Shown: piece after piece, positions 37,651 to 51,373 of the stretch
Layout of the letters: each line of letters starts with the position of its first letter
How positions within the stretch are numbered: position 1 is the stretch's first letter
NCBI GenBank assembly: GCA_013399305.1
Contig: VXAI01000139.1
Span: forward strand, 1,203,081 to 1,267,080
Reading direction: 5' to 3'
Length of the DNA: 64,000 nt
Origin: Rostratula benghalensis
Lineage: Eukaryota; Chordata; Aves; Charadriiformes; Rostratulidae
The notes under the pieces: generated by a model
What the model was told of the DNA's origin: nothing
The model's database searches: none
What the model saw: the letters and a program-made list of their open reading frames with translations, nothing else
Program-made: the position numbers and the translations under genes

Positions 37651-40600
37651 GGGGGTTGTCTGTGGCAGCGAGCCGGCGTGGGGCTTCGCTGGTGGCATCA
37701 GCCCAAACGGCTTTAGCAGGTGGCTTGTTGGTGGGAAGTTTTGTTTGTTTGTGAGCTCCCGGCTTTGCTGCGTTGTGGAAGAGGGCAGAGAGCTGAGGGG
37801 CAGGCGTGCCACTTGTCCTGGAGTGCTCCAGGCTGTGGGCAGAGCTGTCTGCTGCTGTGCTGGACTCCAGCATGCTCCATGAAAGGTCATTTTATCCAGA
37901 GTCATCTTTTACCAGTCAAAGCTGAACTCTGAAAAGTAACCATAGCTCCTCCTTCGTCGCCTGTTAGCGAAGTAGCGTCCATCCTCTGGGTGAGACAACT
38001 ATCTAAATATCCACATCTTATAGCTGTGGGACGTGAATAGACACACACACACTCTGCTTCTTTCTCTCTTGCAGGATTTAGACTTGTTTATTGTCATTCT
38101 GGTACATAAGGACCGTGTCTCTGCACAGACATGCAAAAGTGCAGAGTTTGGGTATGCACAGGCATGTCTGTGACTGTTTTTCCCCTGGAGTGGGAAACAT
38201 TCTTACTATAGGGTGCTAAATGCTCCCCCCAGAAAGCAAAGCATTGACCAGATACTGCTGCATCTACTTGCAGCCTAGAAACTGTGCTGTGTATAAGGCA
38301 AATCCTGAAACACACATGCTGCAATAATTCTGTTAAATTGAAATGGTAATCTGACTTTCACCGGACCTGTATTGCTCTGCAGGCAGTGTGGGGGTGGGGG
38401 TGTGATAGGAAATGAATGCTACTACTCAAAATAATGGTGTGGTTTTAATAGTACCCCTTTTGCTTTCCTCTGAGGCTGACAAGAATTAATGGAGAAAAAT
38501 AATGTGCCATCTTAAAAGCTAGTGTTCAGGGCACTAATCATGTTCTAGCCAGTAAACTTCCAGATATTTAGAGGAGCAAGCTGCAGTTTTGCAGCATTTA
38601 CTCCGAGAGGATTACAGCTCCACCGAGAGACCAAAATGATTTTTCTTAATGTTTTATTTCACTTCCCTGATGTTTGAAAGTCCAAGAAGCAAGGTCAAAG
38701 GTGGAAAATTGGATGTGACATCAGACCTCTTCTTCATCCTGTTATTAAGCCCTACGGGGCTCCTGCAGTCCAGCTACTTGCTGTGTGTGTGCTGAGCCCA
38801 TACAAGGAGGAAATTTTACCAGAACTGCTCAGATTACCCCCAACAAGACCCCTGGCAGACTGACTCTGCATCCTCAGATCACTTACAAGTTTGCAGACTT
38901 CAGCTGGTTGGTCTTCCCTTCAAAGTGAGGGCAATTACTTGGGTTACTGTTGAAAGTAGGTGAAGCTGGAAGTAAGATTTTGTTCTGTTGATAAAAGCAA
39001 TGGGACTACAAGGAAAGAGAGAGGAATAGTCACTCAGTCATTAAATCTCGTGTCTTTATGCACTCATGAGAGCTAATCAGATGCTTGTGCCTTGCGCATG
39101 CATGTGCCCAGGGAGAACCCACAATTAGGGAGATCTGCAAATCAATTAGCAACCTAAAAGAAAGGCAGTTTTAAAGAGGAAACCCAGCAGCTCCAGCCAG
39201 CAGACAGCTGCATGGCAGTGGGTCCCCACCTGTCCACAGGTCAATTAAAAGGGGGTCTCTCTACCTGAGTGAGGAATAAGACCAAATGCTCCAGAAAGAC
39301 TGCAATTGATGGGCAATCTGTGCAAAATCCTGGAGCTGGCATGTGTTTTCAATCCACATGTTCATCTGCCTGTGGTCTGGTAGCTTTGCATTATCAACTG
39401 GGAATCCCATAGTGGGACCAGCTGCTTTTCCTGCCCCTGAAGAGGGGAAATGCAGCAGCATAGCATGTGAAATCAGAGGAGGGTTCCAGCTGAGCACTCT
39501 GTAATTGCAAGGGCTGCTAAGGTTAGAGACAGGAGAATTTATCACTGCAATTTGACAGCAGTCGCAAGGACGTGATGATATTTCCTGCCATGTCAAAGTC
39601 ACGTCTCCTGCTGGTAATAAATGCCGATTTCTGTGAGCCCAGAAACCTCAGGTTTTCTATTTGTGCATGCCAGAGATGTTCAGCCATGGTTTCTGTCTCA
39701 GCCAGCTTTAGCTTACATATTGATTATCTTCCCTTACACCGTGGTGGGAAACCCCGCAGGGCACAGGCACATCTTACTCACCCCTTTCTGCACCCAGCAT
39801 TGGCCGGTCTGCCTTGGCCAGCAAACCTCTGTGCTCCCCATCCTGCAGACCTGCATCAACAGGCCGATAGTACCTGCTCATACAACCCTGTTCACTGCAG
39901 CAACGAGCAGGCAGGGATGAATTTTCTTCCTGGGAAAAGGTAGGAAGGGTGGAGGCACAGGCAGGTGCGGGGGTGCTCCCAAGGTCTCACATACGAGTTC
40001 TGGGGCAGAGCTGCTGTGCAGACCCAGGGCTTGCAGATCTCTCTCTGTTGCATGAGATGGAAAAGCACAACCTATTTTTGTTTGTTTGTTGGTTGGTTGG
40101 TTTTTTGGTTTTTTTTCCCCCCTAGATGTTCAATCATTTGTTAAACCCTATCTTGCCTCCTGCTTGGGTTAGCTTGCAGCCCTGTGGAAATCAGTAATTT
40201 ATGCCAAAGAGGGGCTCCTGTCGCTGGGGAGATACGGAAGAACAGGGACCAGATGAAGAGAATTTCTTGCAATTTGCAGTTCAACTGCGAAGTTGCTGTG
40301 TTATAAACCTATTTCCAATCCAATTTAGATAAGATAACCTTCTGTCCAAACATGCCTAATAACTCTGTGGGTACCATACCATAAGCGCTGTAATTATTCC
40401 TGGAGAATTAAATAGGAACAGGCACATTTTGCTCTTTTGAAAGTGCAATTAAAGCCCTCGTGAAGCTGCATTTGAGAGATCCAGGCTTGAGACAGAGGCA
40501 TCTATTCCCTCACTGCTGCGTGTGGGATTTATGTCCCAAACTTCCATTAGCTACAGCCGCTGTGCTCCGATGTGCTGTGCATTTAGAGCAGGCATGCACT

Positions 40601-43600
40601 GGTGGGGTGTAAACACAGCCCAGTGTGAGCAGACGGCCCCTGCCCCGTGGCTCCCTAGCCCTGGCAGCGCTGCCCACTGTTGCAAATGTTACCAGTCCTC
40701 GGTGACTGGCAGAGGGCTTGCAGCTGAAAACTGGTGGGAGGCTGACTGCACTTGTCCATGGTTCATCCAGGCTGGAAGGACAAACCTCACATTCAGGACT
40801 CAGCACTATGCCAGTTAGTCCCTGCGGGGAAATTTGGCCCTCTGCCTTGACTTGTGGTGTAGCACTGAAAAAATGTAATGTGATTAAGATGTATCTGTCT
40901 CTGAGCTTGACTGAGCCAGAGGCGGTGACTCATGCCACCTTGCTGTACCTGTCAAAACACTTGGCTTGTGAGAATAGCCTTCTACACAAAATGCACTGAT
41001 TCAATATGTTTATATTTAAACAAAACACTAAGGGTCTGATTCACTGCGGCATTACTACAGCCTTGTATGCCTGTAATCCTGGCCAAGCAGTTCTTAGGCA
41101 CGCGCAGAGCTGCTCTGCTCTGACTTTCAAGCTAAGTATTAGAGAAAGGCTTGGTCTTTGCCAGCCTCCTACAGGGAGATATGCCCCTCGTAGGCTTTAG
41201 CATCAATGCCAGTGCCAGTGCCAGTGCAGTTCAGGTCATGCTCTTGTTCCTCTGCACCTGCAGACAGATCTGTGAACATCAGCAGCAGCCACAGAAGATG
41301 ACAGTGACGACAAAGTGGGTGGTGGTGGGACAGCAGCTACACTGAGCACAGGAGCAGACCTTGAGCTTCTGTGGACCAGCCCTGCAATGGAACTCACTTG
41401 CTTTCAGTTCACTTCTCTGTTCTGTTCCTGCAGGTATGCAGGCAGCACCCCTTCCCTCTTGGACTGGGGAGACAGAAGTTGAGCCTCCTGTGACAGCCCA
41501 TGGGAGCTGGTGGACTGGGGTGTGGATTAGGAATTGTTGGAATTTGCTAATAGCTAGCGTGGTGTTGAGCAGCTTGTGGCTGCTTTGCTCTTGGAGTATA
41601 GCTTCCTACTTACAAGAGGGAAAACATTGAATACCAACCTTACAGCCCAGAAGTGCTCTTGGTGTTAATTTTCTGTTTCCTTTTCATGGTGTTAGAGTAA
41701 GTTATGAAGGTTGTTGTAGCTCTGCCACTTTGTCTGATGCTGTGAGGTCTTTAGGAAGTTTAAATACAGCCAATAACCTTGCACCCAAGGGTACGTCCTA
41801 GGTCGGTGCTGAATGGAATCCCAGGAAAGGGGTGCCAGCTGGATACTTGATGAACCCACTGCCAGGATGGTTGTATGTGTTCCTCTGTAAAATACAATTC
41901 TTTCCGTCTGCTTCTGCCAGCCAGCATCAGACCCTTGTTGGAAACATGTGCTAAAACACAGCCCACCCTCTCTCTCTTCCCCCAACCCCCTCCCTCCCAG
42001 GGCCAGGGTGGCAGCATTCCCATGGCTCCTTGCTTTGTCTTAGGCTCCCTGATGTTTGCTGATGTCTCCAGGACCATCTGTGCTCAAGGGATGCTGAATG
42101 TCCCACTGTCACCCTCCACCTCCAGGGCAGGGAGAAGGATTCTTGTAGCCAGGAGCAGCAAAGAAGGGGTGTGCACAGAATCAGCGGAACTGCGGGACTG
42201 AGCTGCAGTGCTCTGCACACTGGGGTTGTCTGTTCTGCCCCTGCACTTGGGCCAAATTTCTGCTTACACTGCACACAAGCAGTGCTACATTTGTGCTTTC
42301 AGCCTTTTCACTGAAAACCACTCGGTAGTGAGTTTTAGCATTCAGACACTGGCTTGAAGGGAAAGGATGGAGCCATGGTTGGCTCATTGCTCTATATGCT
42401 GGGTTTGGCTCCTCTCCTATCCCTGACAGCCTGGGTGGCCACAGGAACATGACTTTGTCTTTCTGTACCTTTCTCCTCCTCAGAGTAGTGTGAGGAAAAC
42501 TGTAACGTCCCCCCATCTCATGGCGCTGGGAAGATAAATGCAGTTGTGATTGCACAAAGAAAACACAGCAGTGGTGTTTTAACCTAGCATAACCTAAATT
42601 GGAACAGTTAAATGTTCAGGATTTCCAGACTCTGGTGTATTTCAAATACTAAGATAAAACCTGATAACAGTGGAAGTTGCTGCACGTGAATTTAAAGCAC
42701 TGTTTACAGCTACTCAGTGCTAATAGCGCTGTGAAGAGCACAGCTGTACCTTTGCCCTTGAGAGATAAGGTTGGTGCAGGGAGCACCTCCGGTGTGTGCA
42801 GCCATCCAGGTTGGCTTGAATGTAGTGCTGCCCCACTGCAAGAGGGACGGTCCTTCTCTGAGGCCTCCTGGGGAAATGCTGCTGCTGCATATGATTCGTG
42901 TTGGGCTGGGTCCCAGAGCAGTGCTGAAGGTCTTGGCTCCAAATGAGATGTTAATCCACCAATTAAGTGTTTTCTGCCCAGATTTGTAACATCATTTATG
43001 GGAAATCTCCATCCTCACAGGCTTGAAATTCAGGCAGAAAACACAAGGAGGCTTTTATGAGAGAATTTCCCCTTCAGGCCATTCCCTGGGGTTTTTTGAT
43101 GTAGGAAGGAAAGGAGAGCACATTACTCCTTTCTGCCAGTGAAGGAGAGATGTCACCAGCCCCTGCAATAGTTGCATGGTTATCTTTTCATTCCCACCTG
43201 CAACTAAGACTCAAGGAGGCCCCCATACTCCAGGCAGGATCCTCCCAGTGGCACGAGGTCTGTGTTTTACCTGTGCAATACTTACTGACTTTTCTGCTAT
43301 GGCAGAGAAGCAGTCCAGAACCAAGTCCTTTATTTCCCCCGTAAATGTCAGTTTAAAATACCCCCATAAGGAGATCTCAATTTGGTGAAGGAAATGTGTC
43401 CCACAGGACCTGCCTTTGAGTTACTGTAAAAAGTGACTCTGGATACTTTCTTTTCCTAGACTGCCTTTGAACGTCAACATAGTAAGTTTTTTTAAAAAAA
43501 TAGTTTATCTAAAAGCAAACAACAAAAATTTCTTTCAAAAGAGAGGGTTTGAGAGGTGATGGTGCCACTTGCATATGCGCGTCCCCTTGTATTGTCTTGT

Positions 43601-44495
43601 GAATAGAAAAACAAAATGTAGTCCAACCTCTTGTAGAAACTCAGTGTTCACCAGACTGAATACCACCAAAGTTAAGGATCTCATTAAGATTCTGAATTGG
43701 CATCAAGTCACCTTTCCATAGAGAAGCAAACTCGGAACAGCCTCCGGGCTGGTTGTGGGTGTGCAGAGAGCCCTGGAAGGCTCTGCTCTGACGGAGGAGA
43801 CCTCCACTGGGCTCTTGTCAGAGAACAAAAGCCCAATAGTCTCTTCTCTTAGCCCAAAGGCTGAGCATCTGTCCTGTGCGCCCTGAAAAACTGAAGCAAC
43901 CTGGAGATCAAACATGCTCCATCATCCTCCCACCCAGCTGGGGCTCTCCTGCTTCTCTAGGTCAACACTACCATCTAGTGAATATGCTTTGTATTGGTTT
44001 TCCAGGGAAGCCATGGAGTTCTGTGTATGTTGTGTAGAAATTACAACATTCCTTGTCCTACATGCACCTCAGCGTGGTGCAGGGATACTTGTTCTGCAGA
44101 TGAGTGGCTCCATCCTGCAGCACATGGAGACCTTCCTGGTTTGCGCATCTCTCTCACCTTGCTTGCCAGGCTGTACCTGGCCAGGGTACTCTGCTTGGTT
44201 TGTAGGACCTAGAAACCCTGCCCAGTAGTGGTACCATGTGTCCAGTGCTGTGGTTGTCACTCCAAAGCAGGGCCTCTTGGGCTGTCAAGGCAGTGGCTTA
44301 GAAACGCCTTCACATTTGCCAGTCTCACAGCATTTTCTTCAGCTGAGTGAGGGCTGCCGATAGCGGGTTGAGGCTGAGTGTTGTCCTGGGTGTGTCCCAC
44401 CTCTGCACCACTTCTCCCCCTGTGTGCCCCAGACTGGGATGTGACAGATACAATGGCAGCATCACTGAGCCTCTTTTTTGTCTTCTTTTGTACAG
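37651..44495. other. probable first intron of the SERTAD4-like gene; N-terminal exon not found
   Basis: This interval should contain the exon with the start codon of the SERTA-domain gene, but I could not recognise it. A well-formed acceptor (pyrimidine tract ending TTGCAG at 38069-38074, preceded by a short AC repeat) could open a second exon. A T/G-rich low-complexity tract lies at about 40079-40127. AT-rich stretches with TAATTATT and GATAAGATAA words (about 40280-40480) look like possible conserved non-coding sequence. Other open frames look like chance. Confidence 0.4.
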
Positions 44496-44511
44496 AGTTG
44501 ATCTGATCGAG

Positions 44512-44612
44512 GCCTACCAAAGACATTAACGACGTCGAAAGTAGCCTACTTTAAGAGAAAATATGCAGAAGAAGAACATTTACATCAAGATTGCCATGAG
44601 TATTGTCCAAAA
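44512..44612 (+). CDS. SERTAD4-like gene, coding exon before the SERTA domain
   Basis: The frame reads LPKTLTTSKVAYFKRKYAEE, then EHLHQDCHEYCPK, and ends in phase 0 at a GTGAGT donor (44613). The segment TTSK.(T/A)YFKRKY.EEE is what I remember just before the SERTA domain of SERTAD4. The exon start is unsure. The best-looking acceptor is TTTTGTACAG ending at 44495, but in the conserved frame that puts a TGA at 44499-44501. The next in-frame-compatible AG (44510-44511) avoids the stop but lies farther from the pyrimidine tract. I give 44512 because it keeps the frame open. There is no in-frame ATG in this exon, so a start codon must lie in an unseen exon upstream, unless the copy is broken at its 5' end. 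Confidence 0.7.
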
Positions 44613-44670
44613 GTGAGTAGTACTCTCCTTACAGACCTCATCCTCCCCTGGTTTCATTCTTTAACGCTAA

Positions 44671-45075
<405 letters not shown>

Positions 45076-45355
45076 AGTAACTGTTAGACCCACTAGTGTT
45101 TGTTTCTGAATGCTTGAACTGCTTATTGAGATGTTAAGATGAGGCACTAATTGCAGATCTACTTGTGATCAGAGGCAGATGCGTTCAGAGCTGAGTGGAA
45201 GGTACTTTGAATAATGCCCTGCAGTCCCTGCTGTTAACCCCCTGATTATGAAGTACCTTGACATACAGACAGAGTTGGTGAAATATGGAGGTCCTTATTC
45301 CCAGAGACTGTGTGCAATGTGTTTTGTAGAAATAAAGCTGCATTTAAGTTATCTG
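45076..45355 (+). other. 3' UTR of the SERTAD4-like gene with polyadenylation signal
   Basis: The stop codon is followed by about 255 bases and then AATAAA at 45331-45336 in the context GAAATAAAGCTGC. A GT-rich stretch (TATCTGTGTGT) lies about 15 bases after it. This is a classic signal plus downstream element and supports a real 3' end. Confidence 0.65.
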
Positions 45356-48300
45356 TGTGTAGATACGGACATTCAAAATCACTTTGCGGTTAAATTATGC
45401 CATCCCTAGTGGAAGGGGAGCCCCTAAAGCAGTGGAGAAGTCTATCAGTGAGGAGTAAAATGCAAGTTATTTACTGTAAAGGTACAGATAGAAAGTTTCT
45501 TTGAAAATGCTATGATCATAGAGGAGTCAGTGCCAAAGGAAAGAGCCTTTTGCTTAGGATTTTCAGAGACATAACTCACTTGCTACTTACAAGACACTCT
45601 GTACTGAGGTTTGAAAGGGTTTGGTTTGTGGTTTGTTGGTTGGTTTTTTTTTAAATAATTCCATTCACCTTTTACTTATATTATCTCTTGGCTGGTATCT
45701 ACTTTGCTGTTTTAATACAATCCAGAATGACTCACAGGAAAGAATGTTCTTCAGCCCGACGTCAGTTTCCTTAACTTCATTTGATTCGTCCCCTAGCTGT
45801 TTCCTCGATACTTTGCATGCCAATTTGCTGTTTGGCCAGAGGTTCACATTGGTGCTAGGGAACAGACAGTAATTTCTTTTTATGTGGAATATAAGAGGCA
45901 GGAAAACAATGATAACTTTCATAGAGAATGAATGTATCTGACAAATGCTAGTAAAACCTCAGACATTCTCCTGATGAAACTGCTCAGCATTAGTAATAGT
46001 GTTTCAGGTTAAAAGTGAAACATCTAATTTCAATCTGGGAATTAAACTTAGAATATGTAAATAGGTATTTTGCAAGCTGTGGCATGAGAGTTGCTCAGCA
46101 AATTGATGACTGCAAGTGGAAAGTTTTATAGCTGCAAAAGCTATGTCATGAACATACCAAAGAGTAATATAAGGGAAAAGATGATGCTCCAGCAATGGGG
46201 TCAAAAGCAAAGATTGCACTATAACCTGGGGAAATGTGATTAACAAGCCTGCAGGTTACCCAGTAGTGACACACATGCAGTTCACCCATGGGTGACTTGC
46301 ATTCCAAAATTGCTGAACAAATACATGAGACAATCCAAAGCCTGCCAAAGTCCTGCAGGTGTGTTGGCTTACAGTGAAGAAACCAGCTTTGCCTTGCTGG
46401 CTGTCACCACTTTAAAGCTTTAAAGCAAAGTAAGTAATAGTCTACGCTCAGCAGGAGGTAAATATGAATCTAAGAACCTATTTTTTTATTTTGAAAGGCT
46501 TTGCTCATGAAGATGTGGCTGATGCTGTTTCTGAAGTACAGACAAATTCCATTGCTTACCAGGGATGTGCTTCATGTAGGATTTCTTGTGTAACCCTGTT
46601 AAGAGCATCCTAGTCACGTGTGTTGCGTATATCATTGCAGCTTTTAGGCACGTTAGCACTTAGGTGTTAGTGCAGGAATAAAGACAGAAAGGCAAGAGGT
46701 GAGAAGAGCAAAGATCACTCCAATATCGGTAAGTTATAAGCCAGTACAGCTTTAGGAGACAGAAGGAAACAGTGAAATTCAGAGGGTTTTTTTTTTTTTT
46801 AATGAAAAGGAAAAAAAAGGCAACAGGCTAATTCAAAACAAGAAACAAGGCTAACCTGCAAACTGGAGAACATAAACACAGACATTGTGGGAAGGTTGGC
46901 AAAACAGGGCAGTGATGTTTGGGAGGTGGTATTAGTCATGATGAATGTTCAGGTTTTTGTTTTTCTTTTCAGATAGGGCATATTTACTTGTCTTTTACAA
47001 AAGGGACTTTAAAGGGTCTCTTACAAATAACCTTTAAAGCCTTGGTCAGTGTAATTTGGTGTCAGAACTGCTTGGCTATGTGTGGTTATATTCCTGCTTC
47101 CCTGGGCTTGTAGCAGCCCAAACCCATGTCAACGAGTAAACTTGCATTTGGCATAGTTAGAGAAATTTTCAGCTAAAGGAGGCTGTGCCCATTTTATCAC
47201 GGGCCAGCTGAGAAAGGCCAGGCTAATTATCAGCTGTGTGGACCATCCCTAATACACCAGCAAAAACTGGCAGTGAAACCTCTCTGATGTGGGCTGATGA
47301 CTTGATGGCTGCTGTGGGAGGTGTCATTATCTCCTAAAGATCTCTCTGGCCTCTTCTGGCACCTTGCATGCCTCATGTGGACTGAGGAGCTGGAGTAGAG
47401 GCATCAGAAGACTGCTAAGTGGTAATGGAAAATTACTCCTATATCCTGATTTTTCAAACTATGTAATTTTCTACTCTGGAGTGATCTGGTTTGTGCATTT
47501 TTTTTCCTTCCTATCCATTTTTGCCTGAATTAATTGTGATCTAGCACTGACATGAAATGCTAAAACTTTTTTTTTTTTATCTTGCTGACCTACTTTCTTA
47601 TATGGAGGATGGTTCTGGCCTGAAAACCCAAAACTTTTAATGTAAAATTAATAATGTTTCAGTGGAATAAAAAAGCTTAGTAGGATTAAAGCCTTTAACC
47701 TCACCTGAAAAAAAAAAAAACCCAAACAAAAAACCCCACGTTTTCCCTGTTGGGTTAATCTTTGAAGAGTAACTTCCTTGCCTGCTAGAAGGGGCAGATA
47801 CTTTCTTGTCCATTAAGATTTCTGATATGCTGTTATGATACCTGAACAAATACAAAAGACAAAAATCTGGGTCAGATAGCAAAACTCCTTGAACTATTCC
47901 TGTTTTTCTCATGTATTGTTTTATTGAACAAAATAATCTGATTTTTAAAATTTCTACTTGCTCTAGAAGCTGTTAAAGGTGATGATTACTTTCTAGAAAA
48001 CAAATTGTTTTTTATGGTTGACTTTTGATATGAAATTGAATCAAAAGTCCACAATTTTAAATATTTTAAGTCTGCTCAAGTTTTTACTGCCTTCTACTTT
48101 GTGCAGTGACTTGTGCTGTTGAAAAATGGGTCTGAAATATTCTGCTTTAAAGCTTAAAACCCATAGCTTATGGGGTGATAAAGAAGTACAAAGGTGCAAT
48201 AACATTGCATGTTACTCCCAAAATATTTAATTTGTCACTTTTTGAATTATATGTTGATTTTTAACATTTAGTTACTCGCTACCAGCATTTTAATACAGCT

Positions 48301-49925
48301 ACATACGGTGATTTTTCTTTTTTGAGTTTGTAGCTACAGTTCAGCTCTTCTGGTTCTGATGCATGAATCTGTCTGTAGGTGGTCAACTTTCAGTGATAGA
48401 TATATGTATATTATTATGACTAGAGTAGGAACTCCCACATATGGGCTATGTTTGCACTGGATGCGAAGAAAGTCCTTCCTTCCCTTTGACTCAGTTGCCA
48501 TGGAGATAGTATATTCATCATCAGAGACAATACAGATGAGCGGGGTGACAAGGACAGACTTGGTAATGATTTTGAAAATGACAGGTTTAGGACAATTCCT
48601 TTGCGTCTCGGGATAGCAGCACACTTGACCACAATTAGTGTTTCAATGAGTCAATTTTTCTTTGTACTGCTTTTCCCAAATGGCTGTAAATGCTGGGCCT
48701 GATCCTGGATGCAGAAGGGGTGGTGGTGGTTCCATGGGAGGCACAGTGTGGGTGCGTGGGGTGACCACCTGGAGCTGCACAAGCTGTGGCTGAAGGCAAG
48801 AGGGGTACACGTGCTGGGAGGCAGGATGGCTCAGCGGGGCAGCATCTCTGCCTGTATGACTTGCTGCAGACACCCCAAAATATTAGGGCCTGATCCTGTA
48901 TACAATTCAGTCATCTATGTTTCTTTGCACAGATCCTCTTGCCAAAGCCAGAGAGGCTCCTCATGTACTTGATGCTCAGCATGTATATGAGTGTGTGCAG
49001 GGCTGGGGATGCTGTGCACCACAGAAGTCCTCTTCAATTGCCTAATTATTGGTGAAAGTGATTATCAAGCTGCCGCTTGAGTTCTTGAATACATTTATAT
49101 TGCACTGTAAATTGAACTTTTGTTTCAATGAATGTGTTGAGTATATGGATTATCGTGCCTTAAAGTCCCATCCTCATACGAGCCTTTGTTACATGTTCTG
49201 TAAATCTGCAAACCGTGTGTAGCTGGTAACTCTGTGCACTCTATACAGGTCCGGTTCGGTATTTGGCAGGGCTTTGGGAAACACGACCCTGACCTCAGTT
49301 TGCAATGAAAACTGAGAGGACGTGGCAATTCACCCTTATCTTCTTTTTAAGATTGCTTTCCTCTTCTCCATTCATGAAATTCTGTTTTTCTGGTTTCTGT
49401 TGTAATTGGGTTCTGGGTTACCTATACTGCCAGATGCCCCTCACAGGAACTCAGAAAGTTGTAAAAAAGTTGTCTCCAGCTTTTAAACGCCATCTGTACA
49501 GCGCGCTCTCAGCAGGGAATCACAATTGCATATAATAACTGTGGCAGGTGTTGTCAAGTATATCATCATATATTTGACATGATTAACAAAGCAGAAAAGG
49601 GAACATCTATTTCTATTGAAACATATGAGCCTGCATTATGTTAATTACATGGTGATTATACACCACTTATTGGAATAATACCTACTGGTTCTATAACAAA
49701 AATGGCTTTTTAATGTTTAAAATTACTTGGGACCTGGTTAAAGGTTTTTATGAAATTGTTTTCTAAAGTGAATAGTAGAGAAATGTATATGTATTTTAAA
49801 TATACATATGATATGCATGTTATTAATAAAAATCTATTTCTATTGAACCAGATGGACTCTTATTGAATCTATGCTGCTTGGTTAACAAGTGAAGTTACTG
49901 AATAGACATTTCTAACACCATCAAT
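45356..49925. other. intergenic, AT-rich, no supported gene
   Basis: No exons or RNA genes are recognised. The interval has poly-A/T runs (46787-46801, 47571-47579, 47709-47720), an AT-rich palindromic area near 49775-49820, and a 16-base direct repeat (49605-49620 and 49832-49847). Confidence 0.5.
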
Positions 49926-49929
49926 CCCA

Positions 49930-51373
49930 CGAAGAATTGTAAACCCACCGATTCTGGGGGACTGGAAGAAAGGAAACATCACACCCATTTTTAAAAAGGG
50001 TAGAAAGGAGGACCCTGGGAACTGCTGACCTGTCAGCCTCACCTCTGTGCCTGGGAAGATCATGGAGCAGATCCTTCTAGATGCCAGGGTTGGGCACATG
50101 GAGGACGGGGAAGTGACTCAGGACAACCAGCATGGCTTTACTAGGGGTAGGTCCTGCCTGACTAACCTAGGGGCCTTCTATGATAGGGTGACTGTGTTGG
50201 TAGATAAGGGATGACCTATGGATGTGATCTATCTGGACCTCTGTAAGGCTTTTGACATGGTCCCCCATGACATCCTGCTCGCCAAATTGGAGGGATGTGG
50301 ATTTGATGGGTGGACTGTTTGGTGAATAAGGAACTAGCTGGATAGTTGGAGGCAGAGGATAGTACTCAATGGCTTGAGGTCCAGATGGAGAGCAGTGACA
50401 AGTGGTGTCCCTCAAGGGTCTGTGCTGGGACCAGTACTGTTTAACATCTTTTATCAATGATATAGACAGAGGGATTGAGTGCACCATCAGCAAGTTTGCA
50501 GATGACATCAAGCTGTGTGGTGTTGTTGATACACTAGAGGGATGGGATGTCATCCAGAGGGACCTGAACAGGCTGGAGAGGTGGGCCCAGGTGAACCTCA
50601 TGAGGTTCAACAAGAGCAAGTGCAGGGCTCTGCACCTGGGCTGGAACAATCCTCACTATCAATACAGACTAGGGGGTGAGGGATTAGAAAGCAGCCTCAA
50701 GGAAATGGACTTGAGGGTGCTGGTGGACAAGAAGCTGGATATGAGCACGCAGGGTGCACTTGCAGCCCAGAAGGCCATCACATCCTGGGCTGCATCAAAA
50801 GATGTGCTGCTAGCAGATCCAGAGAGGTGATTCTGCCACTTGGCTCTGCTCTGGTGAGACCTCACCTGGAGTCCTGTGTGCAGGTCTGGAGCCCTCAAGA
50901 TAAGAAGGACATGGAACTGATGGAGCGGGTCCAGAGGAGGGCCACAAAAATGATCAGGGGGTTGGAGAACTTCTGCTACGAGGACAGGCTGAGGGAGCTG
51001 GGGTTGTTCAGCCTGGAGAAGAGGAGGCTCTGGGGAGACCTAGTAGCAGCCTTCCAGTACCTGAAAGGGGCTGGAGAGAGTCTGTTTACAAAGGCCTGCA
51101 GTGACAGGACAAGGAGCAATGGCTTCAAGCTGGAGAAGACCAGATTTAGATTGGATATTAGGAATAGGTTCTTTACTCTGAGGGTGGCGGAACACTGGAA
51201 CAGGTTGCCCAGGAAGGCGGTTGAGGCCCCTTCCCTGGAGATATTCAAGGTGAGTCTTGACGAGGTCCTGGGTAACCTGGCCAGTTGTTGGGGGTGTCCC
51301 TGCTGACTGTGGGGAGGTCAGACTAGGTGACCCTAGAGGTCCCTTCCGGCCTGGACCATTCTATGATTCTTTG
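49930..51373 (+). mobile_element. CR1 LINE, reverse transcriptase to 3' end, sense
   Basis: A 5'-truncated CR1 that starts near the beginning of the reverse transcriptase (TPIFKKGRKEDPGN at about 49983-50025). It runs through [13 protein letters not shown] and the [14 protein letters not shown] block, the catalytic [11 protein letters not shown] (about 50490-50522), and the C-terminal [20 protein letters not shown]. It ends with the octamer tail ATTCTATGATTCTTTG at 51358-51373. Stops and frameshifts interrupt it (for example TGA after [18 protein letters not shown] and TGG-TGA after GWTV). The FADD catalytic residues are intact, but the copy is inactive. It appears younger than the 3368-5090 copy, since long parts stay in frame. 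Confidence 0.95.

Noticed and set aside
37083..37754. 223-codon open frame through the CpG island
   Set aside because: It is Pro/Ala/Ser-rich, as expected from GC-rich DNA with few stops. It has no similarity to the SERTAD4 N-terminus and runs through a strong splice donor at 37608.
41205..41230. Short TGCCAG tandem repeat
   Set aside because: Only about four units, with no context that suggests function.
50402..51306. Open frames encoding reverse transcriptase parts as a host gene
   Set aside because: The sequence is plainly CR1 ORF2, with an octamer tail and internal stops.
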